DNA of 64,000 nucleotides from contig NC_068976.1 in the NCBI RefSeq assembly GCF_016808095.1, positions 10,945,001-11,009,000 on the forward strand, in the 5' to 3' direction. Below, piece after piece: positions 1-10,517 of the stretch. Under the pieces are notes generated by a model. That model was given only the letters and a program-made list of their open reading frames with translations. It made no database searches and was not told the origin of the DNA. Each line of letters opens with the position of its first letter. Position 1 is the stretch's first letter. Made by a program: the position numbers and the translations under genes. The stretch is from Vigna angularis (lineage: Eukaryota > Streptophyta > Magnoliopsida > Fabales > Fabaceae).

Positions 1-1697
1 ACTCATGAGCATTGTCAATGTGTAAAATTTTAAAAGATGTGTCAAATTGATATTAAACTTCAATTAAGAAACTTTGGAATGTAGAAAAAAGACAATAATG
101 ATTTTTTATTAAGAACAATTATTCATTAAGAATAACCAAGTACATAGAGAAAAATCGTCAATGAAAATAAAAAATAAATTGAAACCCAAAGTAAAACGGA
201 TGCAACTAGGACCTCAACTATATGAATGAACCAAGTCAAAAGAGGACAAAACACTTTTATTAACTTGAGGACCATAGGTATGATGAGTGTGTTTTCCTAA
301 CTGACTAGACTCACATTGAAAAGACGAATTGTGAGAAAAACTTGGAACACTAAGACACATTTGGGTAATACTAGGATGACCTAGTGTTGATGTCCAAGTG
401 CTTGAGGAGTTGTGGAGATACGAGCAACCAATTGTAACAAATAGTATTATCCTTGCGACTAATGTCCTGCTCTAATTGTTTGTCCGGTACACTGATCCTA
501 AATAAGAACAAAATAATTATCAAAAACAATAAGGTAATTCTGGTTGAGTTAGCTTGCTAGGGAAGATTAAATTAAAAGGACACCCAGGATATAAAACACA
601 AAATCTAGGGTAAGATTAGGAGAGGGTTATGTTTGATCAATGCCATGAAATTTTATTTGAGAACGATCTACCATGAAAATAGAAGGTAAAGAATTAAAAT
701 AAGACAGTTGAGAGAAAAAGGAGTTGTTACCAATCATATAATTAGAGGTGCCAAAGTCAAGAATCCAAGGTCCCAAGGAGAAAGACTGAGAAACAAAAGA
801 TACCAAATTGAGCAATGGCAGCTATAGGTTGTGTATGATGCCCAGTTGTCTTGTAGGCATCAATAGAAATTGAAACCTCACTAGTTGCTCCTAGAGAAAC
901 AACTTAAGCAATATTAACTGTCTTTGGTTGTTTTTGTGTCTTTGTACTACATTCTACCTCAATATGGTCATCTCATTGAAAAACGTTACAACGAGGGCGT
1001 TGACCACAATAGCCACCATGATTTTCACTTTGTCCCCACCCTAGTTGATAGAATGGGAGTAAAAGATAGAGGAATTTTGTTGTAAGTTCAGAAGATTGCC
1101 AAAACATGAGAGGAATTGAGAGATGAAGTGTCCACTAACAATGTCAGAAGATGGAATAATAGTGTTCAATAATATCTGATTATGGACAAAATCAAGCTCA
1201 AGAGAAAGTCCAACAAGTGCAAACATTCCATGTTGTTCAGCATGTTTTTTTGCACCATTAGTGAAATGCATGAGTGCATCAAAATCTTTAATTAAGCAAT
1301 CGAGCTTATTGAGATAGGTCTTCAAGCTTTAGAAAAACAAGGTTGGAGATAGCATTGAAAAGTTGATGAACATCATTGGACTAAATGCTCTTCGCTTTGG
1401 AAACCAAAGAACTCTATGAAGAGGCATCAATTTACTTCCATTGGGCTTGATCAATGCTAGGAATATCTTTGGCTTGCTTGGTCAAGTGGTCATCATGACC
1501 TTAACCCTAGAACCACAACTGAACAACAGCAACCCAAGGGCTGTAGTTGCTTGTCCCGGTCCACATGGAATCAACGAAACAGTAGTGTAAGTCTTTGCAA
1601 TAGCGGTATTTGAGTGGTACTTGTGAAAAGCCAGGGAAATGAACCTAAAAGAGGGACACTTGAGTGTGAGTAAGGAGGCAAAGGGTGTGTCATCAAG
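1..1697 (-). mobile_element. Decayed Ty1-copia retrotransposon body
   Basis: Read on the minus strand, pieces occur in the order gag, protease, GAG-pre-integrase. A gag-like stretch lies at about 1041-1325. A protease-like piece at 627-815 contains WILDFGTSNYM, resembling the aspartic-protease start WILDSGAS with the catalytic DSG changed to DFG. At about 230-440 are residues resembling the GAG-pre-integrase signature LGHP...CESCQLGKH, with stops. Every part carries stop codons or frameshifts, so it is inactive. No LTR of its own was found. It lies downstream of the last visible exon of the AFG1-like gene and may sit in one of its introns. The TRIM-like element at 1703-3017 inserted at its edge. 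Confidence 0.75.
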
Positions 1698-1702
1698 TAG
1701 GT

Positions 1703-1865
1703 TGTTAGATATATTATATCTTTTATCTTTTAGTTAGTTTGTTATTATTTCTCATTTGTATTTTGGGCTTAGCCCATATTTCTTCTATTATAAATAGAGA
1801 ACCCTATGTGTGTATTTAACACAAAGGGAGATTAATCTAAATATAGTTTTTCCCTATATTCAACA
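1703..1865 (+). repeat. Left LTR of TRIM-like element
   Basis: Starts TG and ends CA. A TATAAATA box sits near 1790-1797, inside a region also containing GGGCTTAGCCC. It is followed at once by the tRNA-Met primer-binding site. Confidence 0.92.
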
Positions 1866-2854
1866 TGGTATCAGAGTAGGTTCTCTGATCTTCTTCCGAG
1901 TCTCTGCTGTCTGTCGGCGGCCGACCGCCATGGCCGCCGGCAGCCCCTAAAATTTCAGTCGACAGTCCATTTTCTCTTCTTCTCAGTGCAGCCAGTCGCC
2001 GACCATCGCCGCTCTCCGCGCCGTTTGCCGCTGTCCGGGCCGTTTGCCGCTGTCCGGGCCGTTTGCCGCTGTATGCTTCCAACCACTGTAGGCCCCATCA
2101 CCTCGTTAGTTAATGATGGCAGTCCCTGTAGTTTTGTCGCTTCCAGCCACTACAGGCCCATCAGTCAGTGATGGCGATTTAGTCCCTACAGTTTTATTGC
2201 AGTCAATCACCGCTGCAGTCGCTACCGCATCAGACAGACGCAACTACGTCAGTTCTTCTTGGGCTAGAATTTAGCCCGATCTTCTTGTGATACACTTCTA
2301 AGTATCACCACTTGGGAGTTGTCCAACAAAGAATTTTGGACCTCCAACATGTCTTTGGATCTTTGATGCCTTTGTTTCAGCATTGTAGCTTAATATTTTG
2401 TTTTGTTTTAGTGGTCCAGCAACTGTGATATTCCACATTTCCGCCCTTCACACTAAGGGGGAGTTCACACTAAGGGGAGTACGTTTCAAAGACACTGCAA
2501 GTCACATAAATATGGGTGTAGTCCCTGCAGTTTTGTAGATTTCAGCTACTACTGTTGATCCCGTCACCTAGCCATCATTGATGAGGATTTGGTGTAGTCC
2601 CTGCAGTTTTGTAGCTCTTAGCTTTCAGCTACCACTGTTGATCCCGTCACTCATCCATCATTGATTGGGAATCCGTCCTTGCAGTTTGTCATTGTCTACC
2701 ACTGTTTTCCTTCATCCACTTTTGAAATTGGAGTTTCACACGCTGCTGTTAATGTTTGCCTCACACTCTTGAAGACAAATCATCTAGTTCAACACTGAGT
2801 TCATCTATTCCAAGCTTAGTTCATACAATTTGTATGCTCCAGCTTGAGGGGGAG

Positions 2855-3017
2855 TGTTAGATATATTATATCTTTTATCTTTTAGTTAGTTTGTTATTAT
2901 TTCTCATTTGTATTTTGGGCTTAGCCCATATTTCTTCTATTATAAATAGAGAACCCTATGTGTGTATTTAACACAGAGGGAGATTAATCCAAATATAGTT
3001 TTTCACTATATTCAACA
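2855..3017 (+). repeat. Right LTR of TRIM-like element
   Basis: Same length as the left LTR (163 bp) with about three substitutions (for example ACAGAGGG against ACAAAGGG). It is preceded by the polypurine tract TTGAGGGGGAG and followed by the TAGGT duplication. Confidence 0.92.
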
Positions 3018-3022
3018 TAGGT

Positions 3023-3577
3023 CATCTTAGGAAATCTGTTATGGGTATGTGAAATACACGGAGAGCTGCGAACAAAGCTTGGTGGTCACCAAAAGAGGGT
3101 GGTTCTGGTTGCAGCAGTCATTAGAGGAAAAACACTTAGTGATGAAGGAAAAGAGCATGCCATGGCCATGGGTACTATTTAGCCAGGATTTAAAAACAGG
3201 GATCGAAAGTAAACCTGAACTGATGATGGCATATAAGAAAATGTTATCTGAATGTTATGTGTCTAATGCAGACCATACAGTATGTATTTATACCAATTTG
3301 TAGAATCAAATACAGTAAATTACTGTCTAATAATTAGGAATCAATGACCCTAATTTCCTTAAATTTTTGTTAACTAATGACTAAAAAAATTTTAACAGCT
3401 AATGGCTAATTACATTCTCACACTAATTATTAAATAAAAGAAAGTAGTGTATAAAATCTATTACCGCCAAGTGATCAAATCAAGGTTTGATGGATAGTGG
3501 CAAGGTAACAATAATTTAGGATACAAATATGAGGAATTCACAATTCATTATAACAAAATGTATGTATTTTCCTTTAC
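3023..3577. other. Non-coding stretch between TRIM and AFG1-like exon 6
   Basis: No recognisable gene. An 84-codon plus-strand frame at 3049-3303 opens with GTG and matches no family I know. On the minus strand this is intron sequence following the exon-6 splice donor at 3577, and no further AFG1 exon was found in it. Confidence 0.5.
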
Positions 3578-5875
3578 CTGTATCTCATCAAAGCACAAAA
3601 TGCTAGCTCCTTTCTCATTTTCTTCTCCATCCAGGAAAAACTTATCTGCTACAGCTGGAAGAATGTTCTTTATTTGCATCTCTTGCTTGTATCTTTCCTC
3701 AGCAGCCAACCACTCCTTAGCTTTAATGTCAAATGGAAGACTCATAATCCAACCAGCAACAGCCGATTGCAAAGGCTTCTCTTCAATTTGGCTCTTCCAT
3801 ATCTTGTGCATATGTTCATTAATTCTGAGCATGGCCTGCATATTAGTGAAGGAATTGTTTTCAACACCATGTTCATAATAATTACCAATGCTCTGACAAA
3901 AGTAAGATGGTGCATACATTCTAGAAAGCAACATATTAGACTCACCTCATGAAAGTGATACCTTCTTCGATGTTTTACAATTCCTTTAGTAGAACTATAG
4001 AACATGTCCATCAACATTGTCTTTCCTTTCAACATTAGAATTGAACCAATATAGTTAGAGAAGAGTTGGATATTATGTGTGTTTTTATTTATGATAGATA
4101 GGAAATCTAGGTGGAAGGTTAATTGTATGAGTTATGTGTGGATAGTATGAGTGGAGAACTTCCATTGAACTTTTTAATGACAAAACAGGAAAAGGTAATC
4201 TATTAATTAAATAAGTGGCAATAAGTCCGGCTTTCCCCCAAAAAAATTTTGGACATAATTTTGAAAAAGGAGTGTTCTACTTTGTTGTAGAAAGTGCCCA
4301 TTTTTCTATTCAACAATTCCATTTTGATAAGTACGAAATTGTAGAAGTTGCTAAATTATGCCTTGATGAGTTGCAACTAGAGACTACATTTAGGCCTTGC
4401 GTAGATTGGCAAGGTGTTCTCTTGGATATTTTTGTTCAATGATGATGCCTCTTAGTATTTTCTGGGGAGTCATCATATTAGAAATTGTAAATCTATTTTA
4501 ATAACTTGTTTTGAGGATAATATATGAATCTTAATTCTCAATTAGACTTTTGTAATGTTGGTCACATTTAATATGTGTGTGTGTGTAGTGTCCGGATGTC
4601 TTATATTTTAGACATCAGTTGTACCCTAGTGTAATACCCTTGTGTAATGTGTGTCTCAAAGTCCATAATTCATATTTAGAAATCAAATCAGCCTGATATA
4701 AGTTTACATCATAGGTAAGTATAACAATCCAAAAGAAGAAAAGTACAAGAAGGTAAATACCGCTGCCAACATTGCCATATATGTAAAGTCCTTTAGGAGC
4801 TGGGGGAGCAGTTGGACGACGACCAACAAGTGAATCCAACTTCTTCTCACGTTTAAGATACGATACCCATTTTCCCACCCCTGGCTCCATATTCGCAGGT
4901 CTTTTCCTGAATCATGGAAAAGGACATGTAGCTTCAATACATGTCACAATACAAGTAGCTTCAATCAAAGAACACATTCTAACCAAGACAGAAAAATGAA
5001 ATCAAATCAGCGGTGAACAGACAGAAGCTGAATTTGAAATTACAGACATCATTGAAAATCCATAGAAACATTGAAATTGCATCGTCTTAAGCGTCCAGTT
5101 TAATCAAAACCATGTTAAATTAACCCAGAACTCACCGGGATGTCCATCTTTCAGTAAGCTTATTGTTCAACCGCTTCCACCAGTCCTCATCCTTCTGGTG
5201 CAGCTCAACTTCCTCCATAAGAAGTCTCCGCCGCTCATTCTCCCGCTGCTTCTTCCAATTAGCTAGATTCACCTACACACAGTGAGGACAGATTCAAAAA
5301 CCACATACACAAACAAAAACAAAAACCAAGCCTGCAAATAAGTTTAAAGAAAAAAAAAAAAACTTCTTTTTTTCTATCGGCAAAAGAAAAGAAAAACATG
5401 CTGGTTAGTGGAACAAATAAATTAGTAACTGAACATCCAATTCCAATTATACATGATACTCCTCCATATCTTTCTCATACTGCTCCAACCTGGCAAGCAA
5501 ACTCTCAAGCTCTGAAGCAACACTCTCTTGGTAAGGATCATACTGCAACTTCCCTTGATCAACTAGACTTTTGTACTGAACAAGCGGTCCTGGAAAGCAA
5601 CAATTCCGCACAGAAATTAACGAATCACGAATTCCATTCAAAAGTTGAAAAACAAACACGGTTAATTCCTAAAATCAAATTACAACAGAGCGGGGATGAT
5701 TATGATAATGAAATTGAAATCGAATTGAAAATGTGAATGAATATTAACCTGGACGGTTCTGCCGATACGATTGATCGCAAAAAGAGCGAAACACAGTGAC
5801 GCGGAACTTGGAGGCTGGGCTTGAAAACGCCGTGAGTTGTTTGGATTTGGAGAGAAGATTCCATATTCTTCTCAT
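3578..5875 (-). CDS. AFG1/LACE1-like mitochondrial AAA+ ATPase, 5' exons only
   Basis: Six exons with GT-AG borders keep one frame for 295 codons: 5875-5749, 5589-5453, 5272-5136, 4906-4761, 4025-3946 and 3835-3578. The start ATG at 5875 opens an Arg/Ser-rich leader (MRRIWNLLSKSKQL) typical of mitochondrial import. The N-terminal AFG1 region begins GPLVQYKSLVDQG. Walker A (GNVGSGKTMLMD) is assembled across the exon 4/5 junction, and Walker B (ILCFDEIQ) ends exon 6. AFG1/LACE1 proteins are inner-membrane-associated ATPases acting in mitochondrial protein quality control. The C-terminal part after Walker B (sensor 1, arginine finger, roughly 200 residues) is absent from 1-3577, although the exon-6 donor (CAG|GTAAAG) is intact. 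Either the gene continues beyond the left edge through a transposon-filled intron, or it is truncated. Confidence 0.86.
4100..4440 (-). mobile_element. Copia integrase remnant in AFG1-like intron 4
   Basis: Translated on the minus strand, this stretch reads like the end of a Ty1-copia integrase core, with residues PKFFWGKAGLIATYLINRLP (family form PKFFWGEAVLTATYLINRMP) followed by MEVLHSYYPH. Stops and frameshifts interrupt it. It lies entirely between AFG1-like exons 4 and 5, so it is intronic. A (TG)n run follows at about 4576-4590. Confidence 0.72.
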
Positions 5876-7700
5876 TTTTTTTTATTTTTTTATTTTTTGA
5901 GAAATTTTGTTTTCAAAAGTGAATGAACTTCTGTACTTGCATTTCATCAGAAAGTAGTTGTAATGACAGACGCGAGTTGAGGAGTTTAGAAGGAAGACAG
6001 AACGTGTATGTGAGTGACGTGGCTGCTTCCCTCACCACCAGAAGAAACTAAATTGGAAAGTGCAACATTAATATTATTCCGGACTTGCTTAGGCTTTTTT
6101 TTTTCTCCGACGACGAGAAGGAAAGATACCTACTTTAAAGTTTAGGCTATTTTTTTATGTGATTTTATTATAAATTTAGATATTATATTTCAGTTTTTAT
6201 AAAATTTTGAATTAGGTATGTTTTAGGTCTGATGAAGAAAGATAACAAACTATACAAACTTATAAACTTATTTTTACAGTGATTCACTCTAACCACTCTA
6301 ATAAAGTTAGGATATTTTATTTCTTAAACTCTAATAGTTAGGATATGTTATTTCTTAAACACTTAAGAGTTTTCACTGATATTTAAAAGATTATAATGAG
6401 CTTTATCGTTATTAGTTTACAAACTATTTAACTTAGATAGACAAGTTTAATCACTTATGGTTCAACACTAGTATACTTAAGTATACTACTCCACATAATT
6501 AAACAACAAAGTGTTTTAATTCACTTCTTAATATACTAATACAACAAAAGTGTTTTTGAAAAACAAGTACACATTAAAAGCTCTCAAAGAATGCATGATT
6601 TCAATACAAAGTCATCTTCGAAAAAGATTCATTATTCAAAGAGTTGATTTCGGTGAGAGTAAGTAGTCTTTAGATACGAAGTCAAGTGTTAGGTTGCATT
6701 TTGGAAGAGTAACTTAGGAGAGATGGTGTGTACGACTTGTTTGTTTAGAGCATAAAATATTAAAGAAACATTCTAAGAATGTTTTTTTATCTCTTAACAT
6801 CTTTCTTCCTGGTGTAGGACTTTTAAATAAAGAAACAAAGCACTATAGAAATAAGTACAATGCATTTAATGTTTTAAATGATATAGATCATTTAGGCATG
6901 TTTTGTGTACTAAGCATTTAACACATTGATTCGTTCTTTTTTAGTAATACATTGTTTACAATAAAAAGGTACAATATTAAATAAAACTTTGTTTTAGTCG
7001 GTTTATAATGTTAAATGCATTTTTATCAAACACTATTTGTAAGTTATATATCATCTTATACAATCTTATTATAGATTATTTGCTTATATTGTTCTTAGAA
7101 AGCATATCCTTTGAACGTTATTTCGTTAAGTATTTGTTTGTTAAACTTCAAAAGAAGAATTACGAAACTGTCTTGTTTCTTTAAACGATTTTTTCTTAAA
7201 AATTTAATAAAACTAATTTTTGCAGACTTATTAAATAGTTTTTCAACGTGATATTTTAATGTCCCAACGACATTTAATAAGCTCAAGAAAAAAATTAATG
7301 TTACTAAATTAAAAAAATTATATTAATTCATTTTGAAAGATTTAAAAATTAAAATACATCAAAAAGATTCAAAGTTTAAAATAAAAAAAATTCAATTTTA
7401 TTTTAAGTTTATAAACTAAAAGCATATTTAATTATAAAAATTTTATAATTTATTTGTTTGATTGGTTTTTTTAATAGAATAAGTAGCCAAATCGAAATTT
7501 GAATTATCCACGATATAAAAAAGAATCCACTAGAAAATCTGAGTGGTGATTGTTATCATCCATAACTATATATTAAAAAGATATAATTTTTTAGTATCTC
7601 TTTTGTTTTTTCAATTTTACCCTATTAATTATTATTTTATAAATTTAAATAATTAATGTAAGATTCAAAAAATTATAGTTTTAACACTATTAGAGAATCA
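5876..7700. other. AT-rich intergenic DNA, no gene seen
   Basis: This lies upstream of the AFG1-like start. Short pyrimidine-rich tracts adjoin the ATG. The rest is AT-rich with stops in all frames. Some text (for example repeated AGTTAGGATAT...TATTTCTTAAAC near 6305-6360) suggests an old LTR, but no borders could be placed. Confidence 0.5.
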
Positions 7701-8850
7701 TCACATCTTTAATAAATAATAATAATTAACTAAAGAAAACATATAAAATATGATTGCAAGATATCATACACTAAGAATATCTAAAAAAGAACTAAAGATT
7801 CTTCAAAACAACGAAATTAAACCAAGCTACTCTATCTATCTAGGGGTTAGCACTCTCATCATCCAAAAAAAAATATATAAAAATATATATAGACTCTAGA
7901 CTTTACCATTCAGATACATGTATTGATGTCGAACTCTTGGAAGACTTGCACATGCGTGGTGGAACAACTAACCACCTAAACTATTACACAAGGTTAATCC
8001 ATCAAACACCTATGGTCAAATTGACTCTAGGTTAAGGATCTCTTGTTACTCCTCATGACATAACCACCCCTCTCAACTTGAGATTGGATGGCTATTGGAA
8101 TGTCAGGATCATCTCTCATTTTGGAGCCCTTATAACAATACATTACACTAAAGCCCAATACTAGGATTTTATTCCCTAGGAAATTCCTTTTACAACATAT
8201 TTAAACTGAATACACATCCATCATTATTGTTCACAGAGCATTCATAATATATCACAAATTGTACATAACATCAAAATAACTAGCTTAAAACCAAACAATA
8301 AATTAAAAGTCAAGGAAAATAGCATAAAAGGCCAGAAATAGGGCACCCAGCGAATTAAAAGAAAAAGAGGTCTAGACCTACAGTGTAAAAGTGGCGCTTA
8401 GTGTCCAATTCCACCACTCAATGCCCAAAAATCAAAGAGCTCTCGAGTTTGACAATGCTCAATGCCACACATGACCGTTCAACGCTATACTGGATGAAAA
8501 CAACTTGATTTTCTGATTTGGTTGCACCCTAGACCTATCCAAATGACTAAATTGGTATCCATGACGTTAGAATTGATTCAAAAATATGTTTATAACTAAA
8601 ATTAAGTACCAATTTGCTTATTTGGTCAAGAATGAGATCAATCAGATCAAACCAATAACTCAAAAGTTCACAACTCAAATTTTACAAGTTACAAACCATA
8701 TTTTAGTGATCTAACTCACTAAACAAGTCACAAATGACCTAAAAACAGACCACAAACATTAAACTTCGTCCCAATTAGATTTTCACCTATCAAAACCTAA
8801 AATAAATCCTAAACCAGCCCAAAACTCAACCTATGGACTACATCATGAAG
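7700..8850. mobile_element. Fragment of the gypsy-type LTR family
   Basis: Text at about 7960-8110 (CACAAGGTTAATCCATC, then a GGTTAAGGATCTC-like run) parallels the copies near 22370, 36210 and 41650. A section near 8390-8500 carries the same kind of short AGTGTCCAA/ATGCC/AACGC repeats. The borders are unclear and there is no coding capacity. Confidence 0.5.
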
Positions 8851-9004
8851 TAACAATTTTTTTTTAATTAGTTATGACCTTAATACCTTGTCTTAGTTTA
8901 TACTTTTTACTTATTATTTTTTAAATTTAAATAATTGTGTTTACACCAGTTTTTATTAATTGTTATTACATATTATTTTATAATTTTATATTCTTTTAAT
9001 TTTA

Positions 9005-9853
9005 GAGTTTGGTCTCAATTTTGGTTAGGAATGTTTGAAATGGTCTTAATTTTATTTGTTGTTTAATGTAGTCCTAAAGAATGTAATTTGTGTTCAATTT
9101 GATCGTTTTTGCAAACGTCGTTTAAATCGTTAACGGCCAAATGTCCAGATGTGCAATTACACAGTGAAATGTCATGTAGTGGCTTTATGTGGAGTCCTTT
9201 GTGGCGTTGTGTGTTGGAAGGCAGGAAGAGGCTGAGCAGTGAAAGAGAAGAAGAAAGGAATCGAACGACTGAAGGGGTGAGGCTACCGAACGGTGGAGGT
9301 GATGGAGGTGTGTGCCACGACTGATTTCTAGTTCTTGTGGTTTGGAGGTTTGGGGTTGGCGAGGATGATGGAGGTGTGTGCCGCAGCGACGCGTTAAAGA
9401 AGGAAGAGTGGTAGTAGTAGTGGCGGCCATGGAGATTCCGCTGTTGGCTATGAATGTTGTACGAAACTCGTGATTTAGGTTGGTGCTAGAGGAGGAAAAC
9501 TCGTGATTGCGTCGCAGATGGAGATGTGGTGGTTGTAGGTTCTCGTGTTGAGTGGGACAATTGTTATAGCAACGATGACCTGAAATGGGCTTTGTTGCGC
9601 AGCGGTGGTGGCAAGGAAGATGATGCGCGAAGATGGTGATATGGCGCATTAAGACCCTAATCAAAAGTACATTTTCAACAATTAGGGCTTAGGTGGTGGA
9701 GAAGATGATGGAGGTGCGAAGATGGTGATTAGCCGTGACCGTGGCGGCGACGGTTAGGGTTAGGTAGTGGCTAAGGTTTCTATGTAAGAGAAATCAGGGC
9801 TTGATGATGATGACGTGCCGAGTAATGTATCATTTATTAAACATCTAGACTTA
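9005..9853. mobile_element. Left half of an older inverted-repeat element split by the CACTA
   Basis: The start (about 9010, GGTCTCAATTTTGGTTAGGAA) resembles the reverse complement of DNA on the far side of the CACTA near 17940-17985 (GGTCCGATTTTGGTTCAGAA). This suggests inverted ends of one older element into which the CACTA jumped. The interior (9180-9830) is unusually GC-rich with GATGGAGGTG and GGTGG repeats. A 159-codon minus-strand frame at 9185-9664 is low-complexity (His/Ser/Thr-rich) and is not believed to be a gene. Confidence 0.42.
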
Positions 9854-9884
9854 CACTAGTGCAGAAACGGTCTTTCACGTCCGA

Positions 9885-10315
9885 CATTTTGGCCTTTTGA
9901 CGTCCGGCGTGCGCCGGACGTCTATGCGGTAGACGTCCCTCACACGTCCGTCCTGGGAAGACGGACGTCTATATGAACGCCCGCTGCCTCAGGACGGACG
10001 TCTATATGAACGTCCGCTCTGCCTGAGGACGGACGTTTATTATAAACGTCCGCTGCATCAGGACGGACGTTTATATAAACGTCCGTTGCCTGAGGACGGA
10101 CGTTTATTATAAACGTCCGCTGCCTCAGGACGGACGTTTATATAAACGTCCGTGGCCTGAGCACGGACGTTTATTATAAACGTCCGCTGCTGTCTGAGGA
10201 CGGACGTCTACCTTGCTGAGTTCTTTTGGTGTAGGGCTGGGGTGGGACGTCCGTATGTGCACAGACGGACGTCTATAGACGTCCGACTGTACACTAACGG
10301 ACGTCTAGTGGGCGT
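9885..10315. repeat. Left subterminal repeat array of the CACTA
   Basis: More than a dozen copies of GGACGGACGT occur in direct and inverted orientation. Many are arranged as perfect hairpins such as GGACGTTTATATAAACGTCC. In En/Spm elements, subterminal repeats of this kind bind the TNPA-type protein. Each contains CG sites and would be a methylation target. Confidence 0.85.
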
Positions 10316-10517
10316 TTTTTTTTTAAAAATTTGTTTGTTTTTTCAATAGAACCACACCTGAAAAACAGAAAAATGTCCCAGAACAATTCTCCAATAACAT
10401 AAATATGCGTTTTATATAAACAAAATTCTACTTAATGTTCAATCCACTACCAAACTATTAACATAAAAATAAAACTAAAACCAAACAATGTTCAATCAAG
10501 AAGAAATATAACTATTC

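Larger units (their letters stand above)
1703..3017 (+). mobile_element. TRIM-like non-autonomous LTR retrotransposon, complete, TSD TAGGT
   Basis: Two 163-bp direct repeats (1703-1865 and 2855-3017) begin TGTTAGATATATT and end TATATTCAACA. They are flanked by the 5-bp duplication TAGGT at 1698-1702 and 3018-3022. Directly after the left LTR is TGGTATCAGAG (1866-1876), the usual primer-binding site for initiator-Met tRNA. Before the right LTR is a purine tract ending GAGGGGGAG. The LTRs differ at only about three positions, so insertion was recent. The roughly 990-bp interior codes for no retroelement protein and contains short tandem repeats (CCGTTTGCCGCTGTCCGGG near 2020-2070; GTCCCTGCAGTTTTGTAG near 2520-2620). 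It is larger than classical TRIMs and depends on proteins from elsewhere. Confidence 0.93.

Noticed and set aside
1986..2171. Possible small protein in the TRIM interior
   Set aside because: The frame is short, covers tandem CCGTTTGCCGCTGTCCGGG repeats and opposes another frame of similar quality. TRIM interiors are normally non-coding.
5398..5736. 112-codon plus-strand frame
   Set aside because: It is antisense to AFG1-like exon 2, whose family match and splice sites are on the minus strand.
9185..9664. 159-codon minus-strand open frame
   Set aside because: Low-complexity His/Ser/Thr-rich composition, opposite to repeated GATGGAGG DNA, with no family resemblance. It is an accident of a GC-rich repeat.
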